DNA from: an uncultured Archangium sp.
GTDB lineage: Bacteria; Myxococcota; Myxococcia; Myxococcales; Myxococcaceae
DNA: 64,000 nt
NCBI GenBank assembly: GCA_903905455.1
Contig: CAIVGN010000047.1
Coordinates: forward strand, 18,726 to 82,725
Direction: 5' to 3'
Shown: positions 1 through 9,491 of the stretch, one piece after another
How positions within the stretch are numbered: the stretch's first letter is position 1
How the letters are laid out: every line of letters starts with the position of its first letter
Translations under genes and position numbers: made by a program
The notes under the pieces: generated by a model
What the model saw: only the letters and a program-made list of their open reading frames with translations
What the model was told of the DNA's origin: nothing
Database searches by the model: none

Positions 1-776
1 GACGCGGTGATCGCCTCGGCGATCTCGGTGGGCATGTCGGGCTTCACGCAGAAGATGTCGCGCGGGGTGCGGGGCGTCTTGGCGATCACCCGGAACGTCA
101 GCGGGTCGATGCCCTTGGAGCGCCGCAGCGCCGCGAACGAGCCCTGGAAGGTGGCGCCCGCGTCCACCCGGCCCTCCATCACCGCCAGCAGCACCGCCTC
201 GTGGTTGCCGAGGTACTCCATCTTCGAGAGGTCCTTCTCGAGATCGAAGCCGCGATCGCGCAGCAGCTTCTTGGCGAACAGCGAGCCGGAGGTGGACATG
301 GGGTCCACGAAGCCGAAGCTCGCGCCCTTCAAGTCTTCGAGGGTGCGCCGGGGGCTGTCCTCGCGCACGAAGATGTAGCCCGAGGCGGTGGCCGAGCCGT
401 CGGAGATGCTCTGCACCAGGCACTTCAACTTCATGCGCGAGGTGGCCTCGGCGTAGGCCAGCGGGCTCAACTCCACGAGATCGAACTCCCCGCGCTGCAT
501 GCGGTCGATGGAGTCGCCGTAGTTGTCGCCCACGAGGATCTGCACCGGCACCGAGAGCGACTTCGAGAGGTGCTCCCCCAGCCGTTTGTGGGCCTCGGCG
601 ATGGTGTCCTTGGCGAGGAACGGCACGAGCCCGAAGCGCAGCCGGGTGAAGCCCGAGGGCGGAGAGAACACCGGCAGCGTGGCCGGCTTGCGCCGCGGGG
701 GCACCACCACGTCGGGGTCGTCGGCCGTGCAGGCGCCCAGCAGCACCGCGACGAGCGCCAGCAGCAGCCCCCTCAT
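1..776 (-). CDS. PhnD-like phosphate/phosphonate-type substrate-binding lipoprotein (3' end cut by window)
   Basis: Translation of the minus strand from ATG at 776 gives 258 residues with no stop before the left edge. The N-terminus is a lipoprotein signal (lipobox LLGAC, Cys16). After a Pro-rich linker the sequence reads as a periplasmic binding protein of the PhnD/SsuA-like class, with a segment RFGLVPF near residue 47, LVELSPLAYAEA near 100 and a VDAGATFQGS hinge-type segment near 208. Such proteins usually deliver phosphate, phosphite or phosphonate to ABC importers, but no permease or ATPase is visible here. Its ATG overlaps the stop of the upstream GGDEF gene (ATGA), so the two are probably translationally coupled. 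It may act as a ligand sensor for that cyclase rather than a transporter part; this is inference. Confidence 0.82.
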   Translation of the reverse strand, partial: MRGLLLALVAVLLGACTADDPDVVVPPRRKPATLPVFSPPSGFTRLRFGLVPFLAKDTIAEAHKRLGEHLSKSLSVPVQILVGDNYGDSIDRMQRGEFDLVELSPLAYAEATSRMKLKCLVQSISDGSATASGYIFVREDSPRRTLEDLKGASFGFVDPMSTSGSLFAKKLLRDRGFDLEKDLSKMEYLGNHEAVLLAVMEGRVDAGATFQGSFAALRRSKGIDPLTFRVIAKTPRTPRDIFCVKPDMPTEIAEAITA

Positions 777-2059
777 GAGACCGCCCCGCGCGCGCCGATC
801 ACCCGGTTTCGCCCGGCCCGCTTGGCCACGTACATCGCCTGGTCGGCCGCGGTGAGCACCTGCTCGCTCGACTTGCCGTCCTCGGGGAAGGTCGCCACGC
901 CGATGCTCACGGTGATCTTCGTCGGCCAGGCGGTCTCGGCGGTGTTGATGCGCGACTCGACGGCCTGGCGCATGCGCTCGGCCACCTGCATCGCCTCGCT
1001 CTTGGTCGTCTCCGGAAGGATGACCGCGAACTCCTCGCCGCCGTAGCGGGCGATCATGTCCGTCGCGCGCAGGTCCTGGCTGAGCACCTCGGCCAGGCGC
1101 CGCAAGAGCTCGTCGCCCGCGGGGTGCCCCATGGCGTCGTTCACCTTCTTGAAGAAGTCGACGTCGACCATCAGCACGCCCATCGGCCGCTTGTGCCGCT
1201 CGGACCGGATCAGCTCGGCCTGCAGCTGTTCCTGCAGGCGGCGGTGGTTGAAGACCCCGGTCAGGCCATCGGTGACCGCCAGGCGCTCCAGCCGCGAGTT
1301 GGCCTCCTGCAGCTCCTTGGTGCGCTCGGTGACCGCCTTCTCGAGGTTCTCGCGTTCGTGCTGCAGCGCCGCGGCCATGCGGTTGATGGTGTCCGTCAGC
1401 TCGCCCAGCTCCGAGCCACGCAGCGGGGGCACGCGCGTGGAGAGGTTGCCCTCGCCCATGCGCCGCACCGCCGACTGCAGGGTGAGCACCGGCTTGACCA
1501 CCAGCCGATCGAGCCCGAAGAACAGGATCGCCGCCAGCCCCAGGAAGATGAGCAACGAGGTGCCCATCAACCGGTACCGGGTGCGCTCGAACTGCGCGTT
1601 GATGCGATCGACCGAGTACCGCGCCGTCACCGTGCCCCAGCGAATGCCGGAGATCGCCGGCACCGCCTGGAGGTAGTGGTGGACGTCGCGGACCACCACG
1701 GGCCCGTCACTCTGGATGGCGCTCTGGCTGAAGGCGTCGGTGGCCAGGGTGTTGAATCGTTCGGGGTTGCTGTGCGCCAGGATGCGCCCCGTGTCGTCGA
1801 GCACCGCCAGTTCCTGGAGATCGCGGCTCTTCATCGAATCGGACAGGTGCGCGACCAGCGTGTCGAGGCCACCCATGTCGTTCTGGGCGACCTGCACCGC
1901 GACCGTCACGCCGATGGTCTGCAGCACCTTCTCGTTCTGCAGCTGGAAGTCTTCGAGCGCTTCCTGCCGCTCCCGCCGGACCTCCGCCACCGTGCCGAAC
2001 GCGAGCGCGAGGGCCACGATGCCGGGAACCAACAGGGTGAGCTGCCCGCGGATGCCCAT
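773..2059 (-). CDS. Membrane diguanylate cyclase, sensor-HAMP-GGDEF
   Basis: The 428-residue protein has a transmembrane helix at about 5-25, a periplasmic region to about 165, a second helix at about 166-187, a HAMP segment, a short coiled coil, and a C-terminal GGDEF domain from about 260. The active-site motif is GGEEF (340-344), and an RxxD inhibitory site (R-A-T-D) lies five residues before it, so the domain should make cyclic di-GMP and be product-inhibited. The ATG at 2059 follows a GGGGGA ribosome site. It lies 54 bp downstream of another GGDEF gene and its stop overlaps the start of the PhnD-like lipoprotein, so all probably belong to one operon. The ligand of the periplasmic domain is unknown. 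Confidence 0.9.
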   Translation of the reverse strand: MGIRGQLTLLVPGIVALALAFGTVAEVRRERQEALEDFQLQNEKVLQTIGVTVAVQVAQNDMGGLDTLVAHLSDSMKSRDLQELAVLDDTGRILAHSNPERFNTLATDAFSQSAIQSDGPVVVRDVHHYLQAVPAISGIRWGTVTARYSVDRINAQFERTRYRLMGTSLLIFLGLAAILFFGLDRLVVKPVLTLQSAVRRMGEGNLSTRVPPLRGSELGELTDTINRMAAALQHERENLEKAVTERTKELQEANSRLERLAVTDGLTGVFNHRRLQEQLQAELIRSERHKRPMGVLMVDVDFFKKVNDAMGHPAGDELLRRLAEVLSQDLRATDMIARYGGEEFAVILPETTKSEAMQVAERMRQAVESRINTAETAWPTKITVSIGVATFPEDGKSSEQVLTAADQAMYVAKRAGRNRVIGARGAVS

Positions 2060-2113
2060 TCGTGTCCCCCGATGCTCGCACTGAACCCGGGGGAAAGCCC
2101 TCGAATTTCGTGC

Positions 2114-4290
<2,177 letters not shown>

Positions 4291-4294
<4 letters not shown>

Positions 4295-4572
4295 GGAGCC
4301 TCCAGGTTGAAGACGATCTCACCGGGCCGAACGAGCCCCAGGTTCTCTCGGGCCGCGCGCTCGAGGGCCGCCGGCTCGGTGCGCACGCGCTGCACTTCGA
4401 GCTTGAGCCGCTGGTTCTCGGCACCCAGCTTCGCGTTGCGTTCTTCCAGCGACCGGAGGTCCCGACCCAGCCGCGCGTACCGGCGGAAGCCACCCTCGGC
4501 AGAGAGCGAGCCTGCGGCCAGCAACAGTGCCACGCCTACCGCTCCCCAGACGACTGTTCGACGACGGTCCAT
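4291..4572 (-). CDS. FtsB/DivIC-like septum formation initiator
   Basis: The predicted 93-residue protein has the layout of the FtsB/DivIC family: a short basic N-terminus, one transmembrane helix (about 7-22), a coiled coil with heptad-like Leu/Glu spacing (about 35-62), and a terminal segment with the family-typical ERAARENLGLVRPGE-like pattern. FtsB links periplasmic and membrane parts of the divisome through its coiled coil. The ATG at 4572 was chosen because upstream in-frame codons would add a Cys/Arg-rich sequence with no family character; no strong ribosome site is visible. The gene heads a set in which it overlaps the GAF-GGDEF gene by 4 bp, an odd pairing of a divisome-type protein with cyclic di-GMP enzymes. 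Confidence 0.78.
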
Positions 4573-4706
4573 GCGCGACCGGAAGGTACCAGCCGAGGTC
4601 GACCCCGCAAGAAAACCGCTACAGGTTGCAACGACGTCGTGGCAGGTGCGAACCATCCGACATCGCTGGAGATTTCTTCCCAGACCGGCCAGCATCCCCG
4701 CCGGCC

Positions 4707-5822
4707 ATGTTCGCCCCTCGGCACGCCCTCTTCGTCGGTCCCGGCAAGCTGCCCGATGAACTGCGCGAGGTGCTGGCCAAACGGGTCAGCGCTCCCCAGC
4801 CCGACATCGCCATCCAGGTGCCGCGCCTGTTGGCCATCTTCGAGAACGCCTCCGACGCCGAGCGCATCGCCTCGCAGGTGATGCGGCTCAAGCTGGGCGT
4901 CGCGGTGGCCGGCCCCGAGCAACCACCCGCGGAGCTGAGCTGGGCCGTGGCCCGGGCGATCACCTGCTTCGACGACGCGTGGCGGCTGACCACCACCGGC
5001 GGCGAGACGCTCGGCTTGAGCCCCCGCGACATCAGCGCGGTGACCCTGCTCGACTGGAAACCCGACGAGGGCGTCGTCGATCGCGCGGTACTGCTGACCC
5101 TGCGCGAGGCCAAACCGGTGATGCTCCGCGCGAGCCTCCTCGACACGGTGTCGCGGCAGTCGGTCCCCATCGACGGGCTGCGCACCCTCAACGAGGTGCT
5201 CGACGCCGCCGCCCGCGTGCTGCCGCCGGAGGTGAAGGTTCGTTCGCGCAAGCTCGCCGAGGCCGACTTCCGGGGCGGGGAGCTGACCGGAGACCTGCTA
5301 CCGCTGATCCTCGCCGTGGTGGACGCCGTCGACACCCTGCCCGGCGCGCTGCCCCAACCGCTCCAGGGCAAGGCCGCGACGGCGCCGGTGATGACCGCGT
5401 ACCAGACGGGCCTCGCCGGGCTCAGCGCCTGGGTCCTCTTCCTGGTGAGCCTGCCCTCGCTGGTGCTGTCGCTGGCCTACTTCACCATCGCCGCGATCTC
5501 GTGGAGCGTGCTCGCCACCGGCATCGGCCTGTGCCTCTTCGCCTGGGGCACCCGTCGCTTCATGTGGGCCCGCTGGCTGGGCCGCGCCAACTGGGGCGCC
5601 CAGTCCCCCATCCCCACCTGGCCCATCGCGGCCTCGGAGCCCGGCATCGCGCCGCGTCCCCTCGAGCTGACCATCGACGCCCTGACGCTGGGCTCGGTGT
5701 GCCTGGGCGTGCTCTTCGGCGAGGGGCTGCTCAAGTCGATGAGCCTGTGGGCGCTCCCCTTCATTCTCCTCGCGGTGCTCACCAGCGCCGCCGCGGTCTA
5801 CGAGGCGTGGCAACGCGAATGA
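4707..5822 (+). CDS. Hypothetical membrane protein with C-terminal helices
   Basis: I do not recognise this 371-residue protein. The first 220 residues are soluble-looking and acidic. The C-terminal third holds about four hydrophobic helices (about 233-253, 257-277, 319-338 and 342-362), so the N-terminal domain is probably tethered to the inner membrane. The ATG at 4707 was preferred over upstream codons because the stretch before it is Arg/Pro-rich and lies in the 134-bp gap facing the divergent FtsB-like gene. Its stop overlaps the start of the patatin-like lipase (ATGA at 5819-5822), so the two products are probably made together, and the membrane protein could be a partner or inhibitor of the lipase. 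That role is inference. Confidence 0.72.
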   Translation: MFAPRHALFVGPGKLPDELREVLAKRVSAPQPDIAIQVPRLLAIFENASDAERIASQVMRLKLGVAVAGPEQPPAELSWAVARAITCFDDAWRLTTTGGETLGLSPRDISAVTLLDWKPDEGVVDRAVLLTLREAKPVMLRASLLDTVSRQSVPIDGLRTLNEVLDAAARVLPPEVKVRSRKLAEADFRGGELTGDLLPLILAVVDAVDTLPGALPQPLQGKAATAPVMTAYQTGLAGLSAWVLFLVSLPSLVLSLAYFTIAAISWSVLATGIGLCLFAWGTRRFMWARWLGRANWGAQSPIPTWPIAASEPGIAPRPLELTIDALTLGSVCLGVLFGEGLLKSMSLWALPFILLAVLTSAAAVYEAWQRE

Positions 5823-6691
5823 CGAAGCTCCTGGACAGGTTGCGCGGCAAGCGCGTGGGCGTGGTCCTCTCGGCCGGCTACTTCGGCTTCTACGGGCACG
5901 CGGGCTTCGTCGAAGGGCTGCTCTCCAGCGGCATCACCCCGCGCGCGTGGGCCGGGACTTCGGCGGGCGGGATGATCGCGGCGTTCGCGGCCGCGGGTCT
6001 CGCCCCCGCGCGCATGGCCGAGCTGATCCTCGAGCAGCGCCGGGAGCACTTCTGGGACCCCGACTGGCTGGGCATCGCCGCCGACGCCTTCCAGAAGGGT
6101 CATCGCGCCAGCGGGCTGCTCAAGGGCCAGCGCTTCGTCGAACTCCTCGGCCAGTTCCTCCCGGTGCGCGACTTCGCCTCGCTCGTCACCCCGCTGCTGC
6201 TCGTCGCCACCAACTTGAGTACCCAGGCGCCCCAGCTGATGACGGGCGGCGAGCTCGCGTCGGCCGTGCACGCCACCTGCGCCTACCCGGGGCTCTTCCA
6301 GGCGGTGCGTCGGGAAGGCCAGCTCCTGTGGGACGGGGGCATCGTGGACAAGGCCCCGGCCCTCGCGTTGTCCGAGTCACCCCTCGGCAAGGACCTCGAC
6401 GTGCTGCTGGTGCACTTCCTGCCCAGCCGCGACGGCGCGAAGGAACCGACCGGCGCCCTCGCCTACGCCAGCGGCATGGCCAGCGGGTTCGCGGCGATCC
6501 GCAAGGATCACTTCCGGCTCCAGCTCGCGCTGCTCGAGGCCCGCGGCGTCGAGGTGCACGTGGTCACCTCGCGGCTGCCGCCCGTCTCACCGAAGGAGAT
6601 GCACCGCGGCCCCGACGCCGTGAAGGCCGGGCGCGAGTCCCTGCTCGCGGCCCTGGAGCGCGCTCCCGAGAAGTGGAGCTTCGAAGACTGA
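5819..6691 (+). CDS. Patatin-like phospholipase
   Basis: The 290-residue protein has the patatin layout. A Gly-rich N-terminal loop (LSAGYFGFYGHAGF, about 16-29) can form the oxyanion hole. The nucleophile elbow is G-T-S-A-G (Ser about 46), and a WDGG motif near 172 supplies the catalytic Asp of the Ser-Asp dyad. The expected activity is acyl hydrolysis of phospholipids or other lipid esters. The start overlaps the stop of the upstream membrane protein by 4 bp. No signal peptide is apparent, so the enzyme is probably cytoplasmic or peripheral to the inner membrane. The substrate cannot be told from sequence. Confidence 0.9.
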   Translation: MTKLLDRLRGKRVGVVLSAGYFGFYGHAGFVEGLLSSGITPRAWAGTSAGGMIAAFAAAGLAPARMAELILEQRREHFWDPDWLGIAADAFQKGHRASGLLKGQRFVELLGQFLPVRDFASLVTPLLLVATNLSTQAPQLMTGGELASAVHATCAYPGLFQAVRREGQLLWDGGIVDKAPALALSESPLGKDLDVLLVHFLPSRDGAKEPTGALAYASGMASGFAAIRKDHFRLQLALLEARGVEVHVVTSRLPPVSPKEMHRGPDAVKAGRESLLAALERAPEKWSFED

Positions 6692-6695
6692 GCCT

Positions 6696-7127
6696 TCAAC
6701 GCGCGTAGCGCTGGTGTTCGACGAGCAGGCAACGGTCCTGCACCACGTCGATGCCGGCTTCCACCAGCCGCTTCGCCGCCGCGTCGTTGCGAATGCCGAG
6801 CTGAAACCAGACCGCCTTCGGCTTCTTGGCGATCAGATCGTCGACGTGCCGATCGATGTCCTGGGGCCTTCGGAAGACCTCGACCAGGTCGAGGTCCCCG
6901 GGGATCGCGGAGATCGTCCGGTACACCTGCTCGCCGAGGATCTGCGTCACCTCGGGGTAGTAGACGGGCACCGGCACCACCTCGATGCCCTCGCCCTGCA
7001 CGTACTCCGGCACCGAGAAGGCCGGCTGGTTGGCCTGCGCCTCGGTCTTGATGCCCAGCACCGCGATGCGCTTGAGGCCCTTCACCAACGCCGCGATGCC
7101 CGCCTCGTCTTCGATCAGTCTCGCCAT
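6696..7127 (-). CDS. CoA-binding domain protein (YccU type)
   Basis: This 143-residue protein is a stand-alone CoA-binding Rossmann domain, the size usual for the YccU family. It has the early strand RIAVLGI (about 20-26), the VPVPVYYPEV segment where the family usually has a VNP-type loop, a DLVEVFRRP strand, and a terminal strand with the motif GIDVVQDRCLLVEH. Family members bind CoA and have no settled enzymatic role. The ATG at 7127 was preferred to a codon 18 bases upstream because the family typically begins just before the first helix. It is convergent with the patatin gene, with 4 bp between stops. Confidence 0.88.
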   Translation of the reverse strand: MARLIEDEAGIAALVKGLKRIAVLGIKTEAQANQPAFSVPEYVQGEGIEVVPVPVYYPEVTQILGEQVYRTISAIPGDLDLVEVFRRPQDIDRHVDDLIAKKPKAVWFQLGIRNDAAAKRLVEAGIDVVQDRCLLVEHQRYAR

Positions 7128-7164
7128 GTGGCCAGAGCTAACCACGCGCTACAGTCCGCGCCCG

Positions 7165-8724
7165 ATGACCAGCCTCCTCGCCCTCGCTCTCCTGGCCGCC
7201 TCGCCCACCGCGGAAACGGCCAACGTCTACGCGCTGCCGAAGGACGCCTTCGTCGAGACGGCCCGGCACGATCTCACCACCCTGCAGCAGTTCGTCGGCG
7301 GCATGCGCGGGGTGATGAACGGCGTCGCGGCCAACCAGAAGCTCTTCGTGGCGAGGGCCGACCAGGTCTATTCCCCGGAACAGAAGCGCACCCTGCTGTC
7401 GACCTGGGGCTCGCTCTTCGCGTACTTCAGCGCCACCGAGGGGCTGCGCCAGAAGTACTGGGACTTCGTGAAGCTCTCGCCGACCGATCCGCGGCACGCC
7501 TGGGGCTTCCTGCTGACCCACACGGCGCTCACTGCCCTGTTGGCCAACGGCCTCCAGTTCGCCGAACTCGCCCTCAACAACCCGCAGCTCGAGACCCTCT
7601 TCGACGAGAAGAACGACGAGTTCGGCGTGCCCCCGGGCGCCTTCGCCACCTTCAAGCTCAAGGCGATCCACGTCGCGACCTCGATGCAGCTGTTCACCGG
7701 CGACAACTACGGCGTCGTCGCCGTCCCCCTGCTCAAGCGGCAGAAGAACGGTGACGACCCCTCGGTGAAGTGGGCCATCGACGAGATGAAGGCCGATTCG
7801 AAGCTCGCCAAGCGCGCGCTGGTGAAGAACGGAGGCCAGCTCTTCCTGGGCAACGCCAAGGACGTGGTGGTCGACACCTCGGCCCACACCCTCTTCCCCG
7901 CCCAGAAGACCTTCGCGGAGTGGATGGGGGACACCAAGGTCGCCCGCCTCGGCAAGCCCTTCATCACCCGCGACGACATCGACACCCTGGTGCTGCCGAA
8001 GCTGCAGCCCGGCGACATCATCGTCAGCCGCCAGAACTGGTTCCTCTCGAACATCGGCCTGCCCGGCTTCTGGCCCCACGCCGAGCTCTACGTCGGCACC
8101 GCGGCCGATCTGGGCAAGGCCTTCGACGCCGACCCCGAGGTCCTCAAGTGGGTGCAGGGCCAGCTCGAGAAGGCCGCGACCTTCAGTGCGCTGCTCGCCC
8201 GGCGCTACCCCGCGAAGTGGAAGGCCTACGCCGAGGGCGCCGACTTCCAGGGCCACGCGCCCATCCGCGTCATCGAGTCGATCTCCGAGGGCGTGAGCTT
8301 CACCGCCGTGGAGCACGCGTTCGGCGTCGACTACCTCGGCGCGCTGCGGCCCCGGCTCACGAAGCTCGACAAGGCCCGCGCCATCGAACGCGCCTTCAAC
8401 TACCAGGGCCGCCCCTACGACTTCGACTTCGACTTCTTCAGCGACACCACGCTGGTGTGCACCGAGCTGGTCTACAAGTCGTACCTCCCCGGCGCCGATT
8501 CCCGCGGGGTGAGCATCGACCTGGTCGACGTCGCCGGCCGCCGCACCCTGCCCGCCAACGAGTACGTGAAGCGCTTCGACGCCGAGAGCCAGAGCAAGAA
8601 CCCGCAGCTCGACTTCGTGCTCTTCCTCGACGGCAACGAGAAGGCCGGCAAGGCCGCGCCCGCCGACGAAGCCGCCTTCCGCGCCACGTGGAAGCGCCTC
8701 AAGTGGGACATCGCCCAAAAGTGA
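7165..8724 (+). CDS. YiiX/YebB-like NlpC/P60-type cysteine hydrolase with long N-terminal domain
   Basis: The 519-residue protein begins with a probable signal peptide (LLALALLAASPTAETA). The first half (about 20-270) is helical and not recognised. The second half resembles permuted papain-fold hydrolases of the YiiX/YebB group: GDIIVSRQNW near 290, a PHAELYVG segment that would supply the catalytic His, and VCTELVYKS near 430 that would supply the catalytic Cys. Such enzymes act on amide or ester bonds, in some cases in peptidoglycan or lipids. The His-before-Cys order fits circular permutation of the NlpC/P60 fold. The end overlaps a possible GTG start of the next gene (GTGA at 8721). Substrate and location are inferred only. 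Confidence 0.82.
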   Translation: MTSLLALALLAASPTAETANVYALPKDAFVETARHDLTTLQQFVGGMRGVMNGVAANQKLFVARADQVYSPEQKRTLLSTWGSLFAYFSATEGLRQKYWDFVKLSPTDPRHAWGFLLTHTALTALLANGLQFAELALNNPQLETLFDEKNDEFGVPPGAFATFKLKAIHVATSMQLFTGDNYGVVAVPLLKRQKNGDDPSVKWAIDEMKADSKLAKRALVKNGGQLFLGNAKDVVVDTSAHTLFPAQKTFAEWMGDTKVARLGKPFITRDDIDTLVLPKLQPGDIIVSRQNWFLSNIGLPGFWPHAELYVGTAADLGKAFDADPEVLKWVQGQLEKAATFSALLARRYPAKWKAYAEGADFQGHAPIRVIESISEGVSFTAVEHAFGVDYLGALRPRLTKLDKARAIERAFNYQGRPYDFDFDFFSDTTLVCTELVYKSYLPGADSRGVSIDLVDVAGRRTLPANEYVKRFDAESQSKNPQLDFVLFLDGNEKAGKAAPADEAAFRATWKRLKWDIAQK

Positions 8725-9491
8725 CGCCCGGGTACGAGCTCGGGCGGCCTCCCGGCAAGCAGCAACTCCACGCGGCGCTGGCCATGTCTCCCCAGCGCCT
8801 CGATCTCGCCGCGCTCGCCATCGCCCGCGTGCACCACCCCGATCTCGACCCCGGCCCTGCCCTCGCGCAGCTCGACGCGCTCGCCGCCCGCGCCCGCGCG
8901 ATCCCCGGGTCTCGCCTCGAGGCGGTGCTCGACGTGCTGGCCGAAGAGGGCTTTCGCGGCGACGCCGAGACCTACGACGACCCGCGCAACAGCTGCCTCG
9001 ACGTGGTGCTCGAGCGCCGCCGTGGCCTCCCCATCCTGTTGTCGGTGGTCTACCTGGAGGTCGGCTGGCGCGCCGGCGTGCAGTTCGACGGCCTCGCGCT
9101 GCCCGGGCACTTCATGGTGCGCCACCACCAGGCCTTCATCGACCCCTTCAACGGCGGCCGCGTCATCGCGCGCGACCCGAAGTGGTCCGACGAAGACCTC
9201 CGCCCCGCATCGGTGGAGGCGATCTGCGTGCGCATGCTCAACAACCTGCGCGGCTCGTACCTGCGTCGCGGCCTCACCGATCAGGCGCTGCGCGTCATCG
9301 ACCTGCAGCTCGAGCTGCGCCCCCAGCACCCCGCGGAGCTGCGCGCCCGCGCGGAGCTGCTGGTGCGCCTGGGCGCTTTCGGCGCCGCCGTGACCGATCT
9401 CGAGCGCGTGCTGGCCGGCCGCCCTTCGGACGCGCCGGCGATTCAACGCACCATCGCCGCCCTGCGCGAGAAGGTCGGCCTGAGCCACTGA
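8721..9491 (+). CDS. SirB1/YchA family transglutaminase-like protein with TPR tail
   Basis: The sequence matches the SirB1 family: an N-terminal helical segment (QLHAAL...LDLAALAIA), the core motif with NSCLDVVLERRRGLPILLSV, the conserved LPGHFMVRH and FIDPFNGG segments, and TPR-like repeats near the C-terminus (RPQHPAELRARAELL). The core has a transglutaminase fold, but biochemical roles in the family are poorly defined. Two starts are possible: GTG at 8721, overlapping the upstream stop (GTGA) and giving 256 residues, or ATG at 8784, giving 235. I chose GTG because family alignments normally include the helix that lies before the ATG. The gene ends exactly where the convergent kinase gene ends. 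Confidence 0.85.
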   Translation: MTPGYELGRPPGKQQLHAALAMSPQRLDLAALAIARVHHPDLDPGPALAQLDALAARARAIPGSRLEAVLDVLAEEGFRGDAETYDDPRNSCLDVVLERRRGLPILLSVVYLEVGWRAGVQFDGLALPGHFMVRHHQAFIDPFNGGRVIARDPKWSDEDLRPASVEAICVRMLNNLRGSYLRRGLTDQALRVIDLQLELRPQHPAELRARAELLVRLGAFGAAVTDLERVLAGRPSDAPAIQRTIAALREKVGLSH

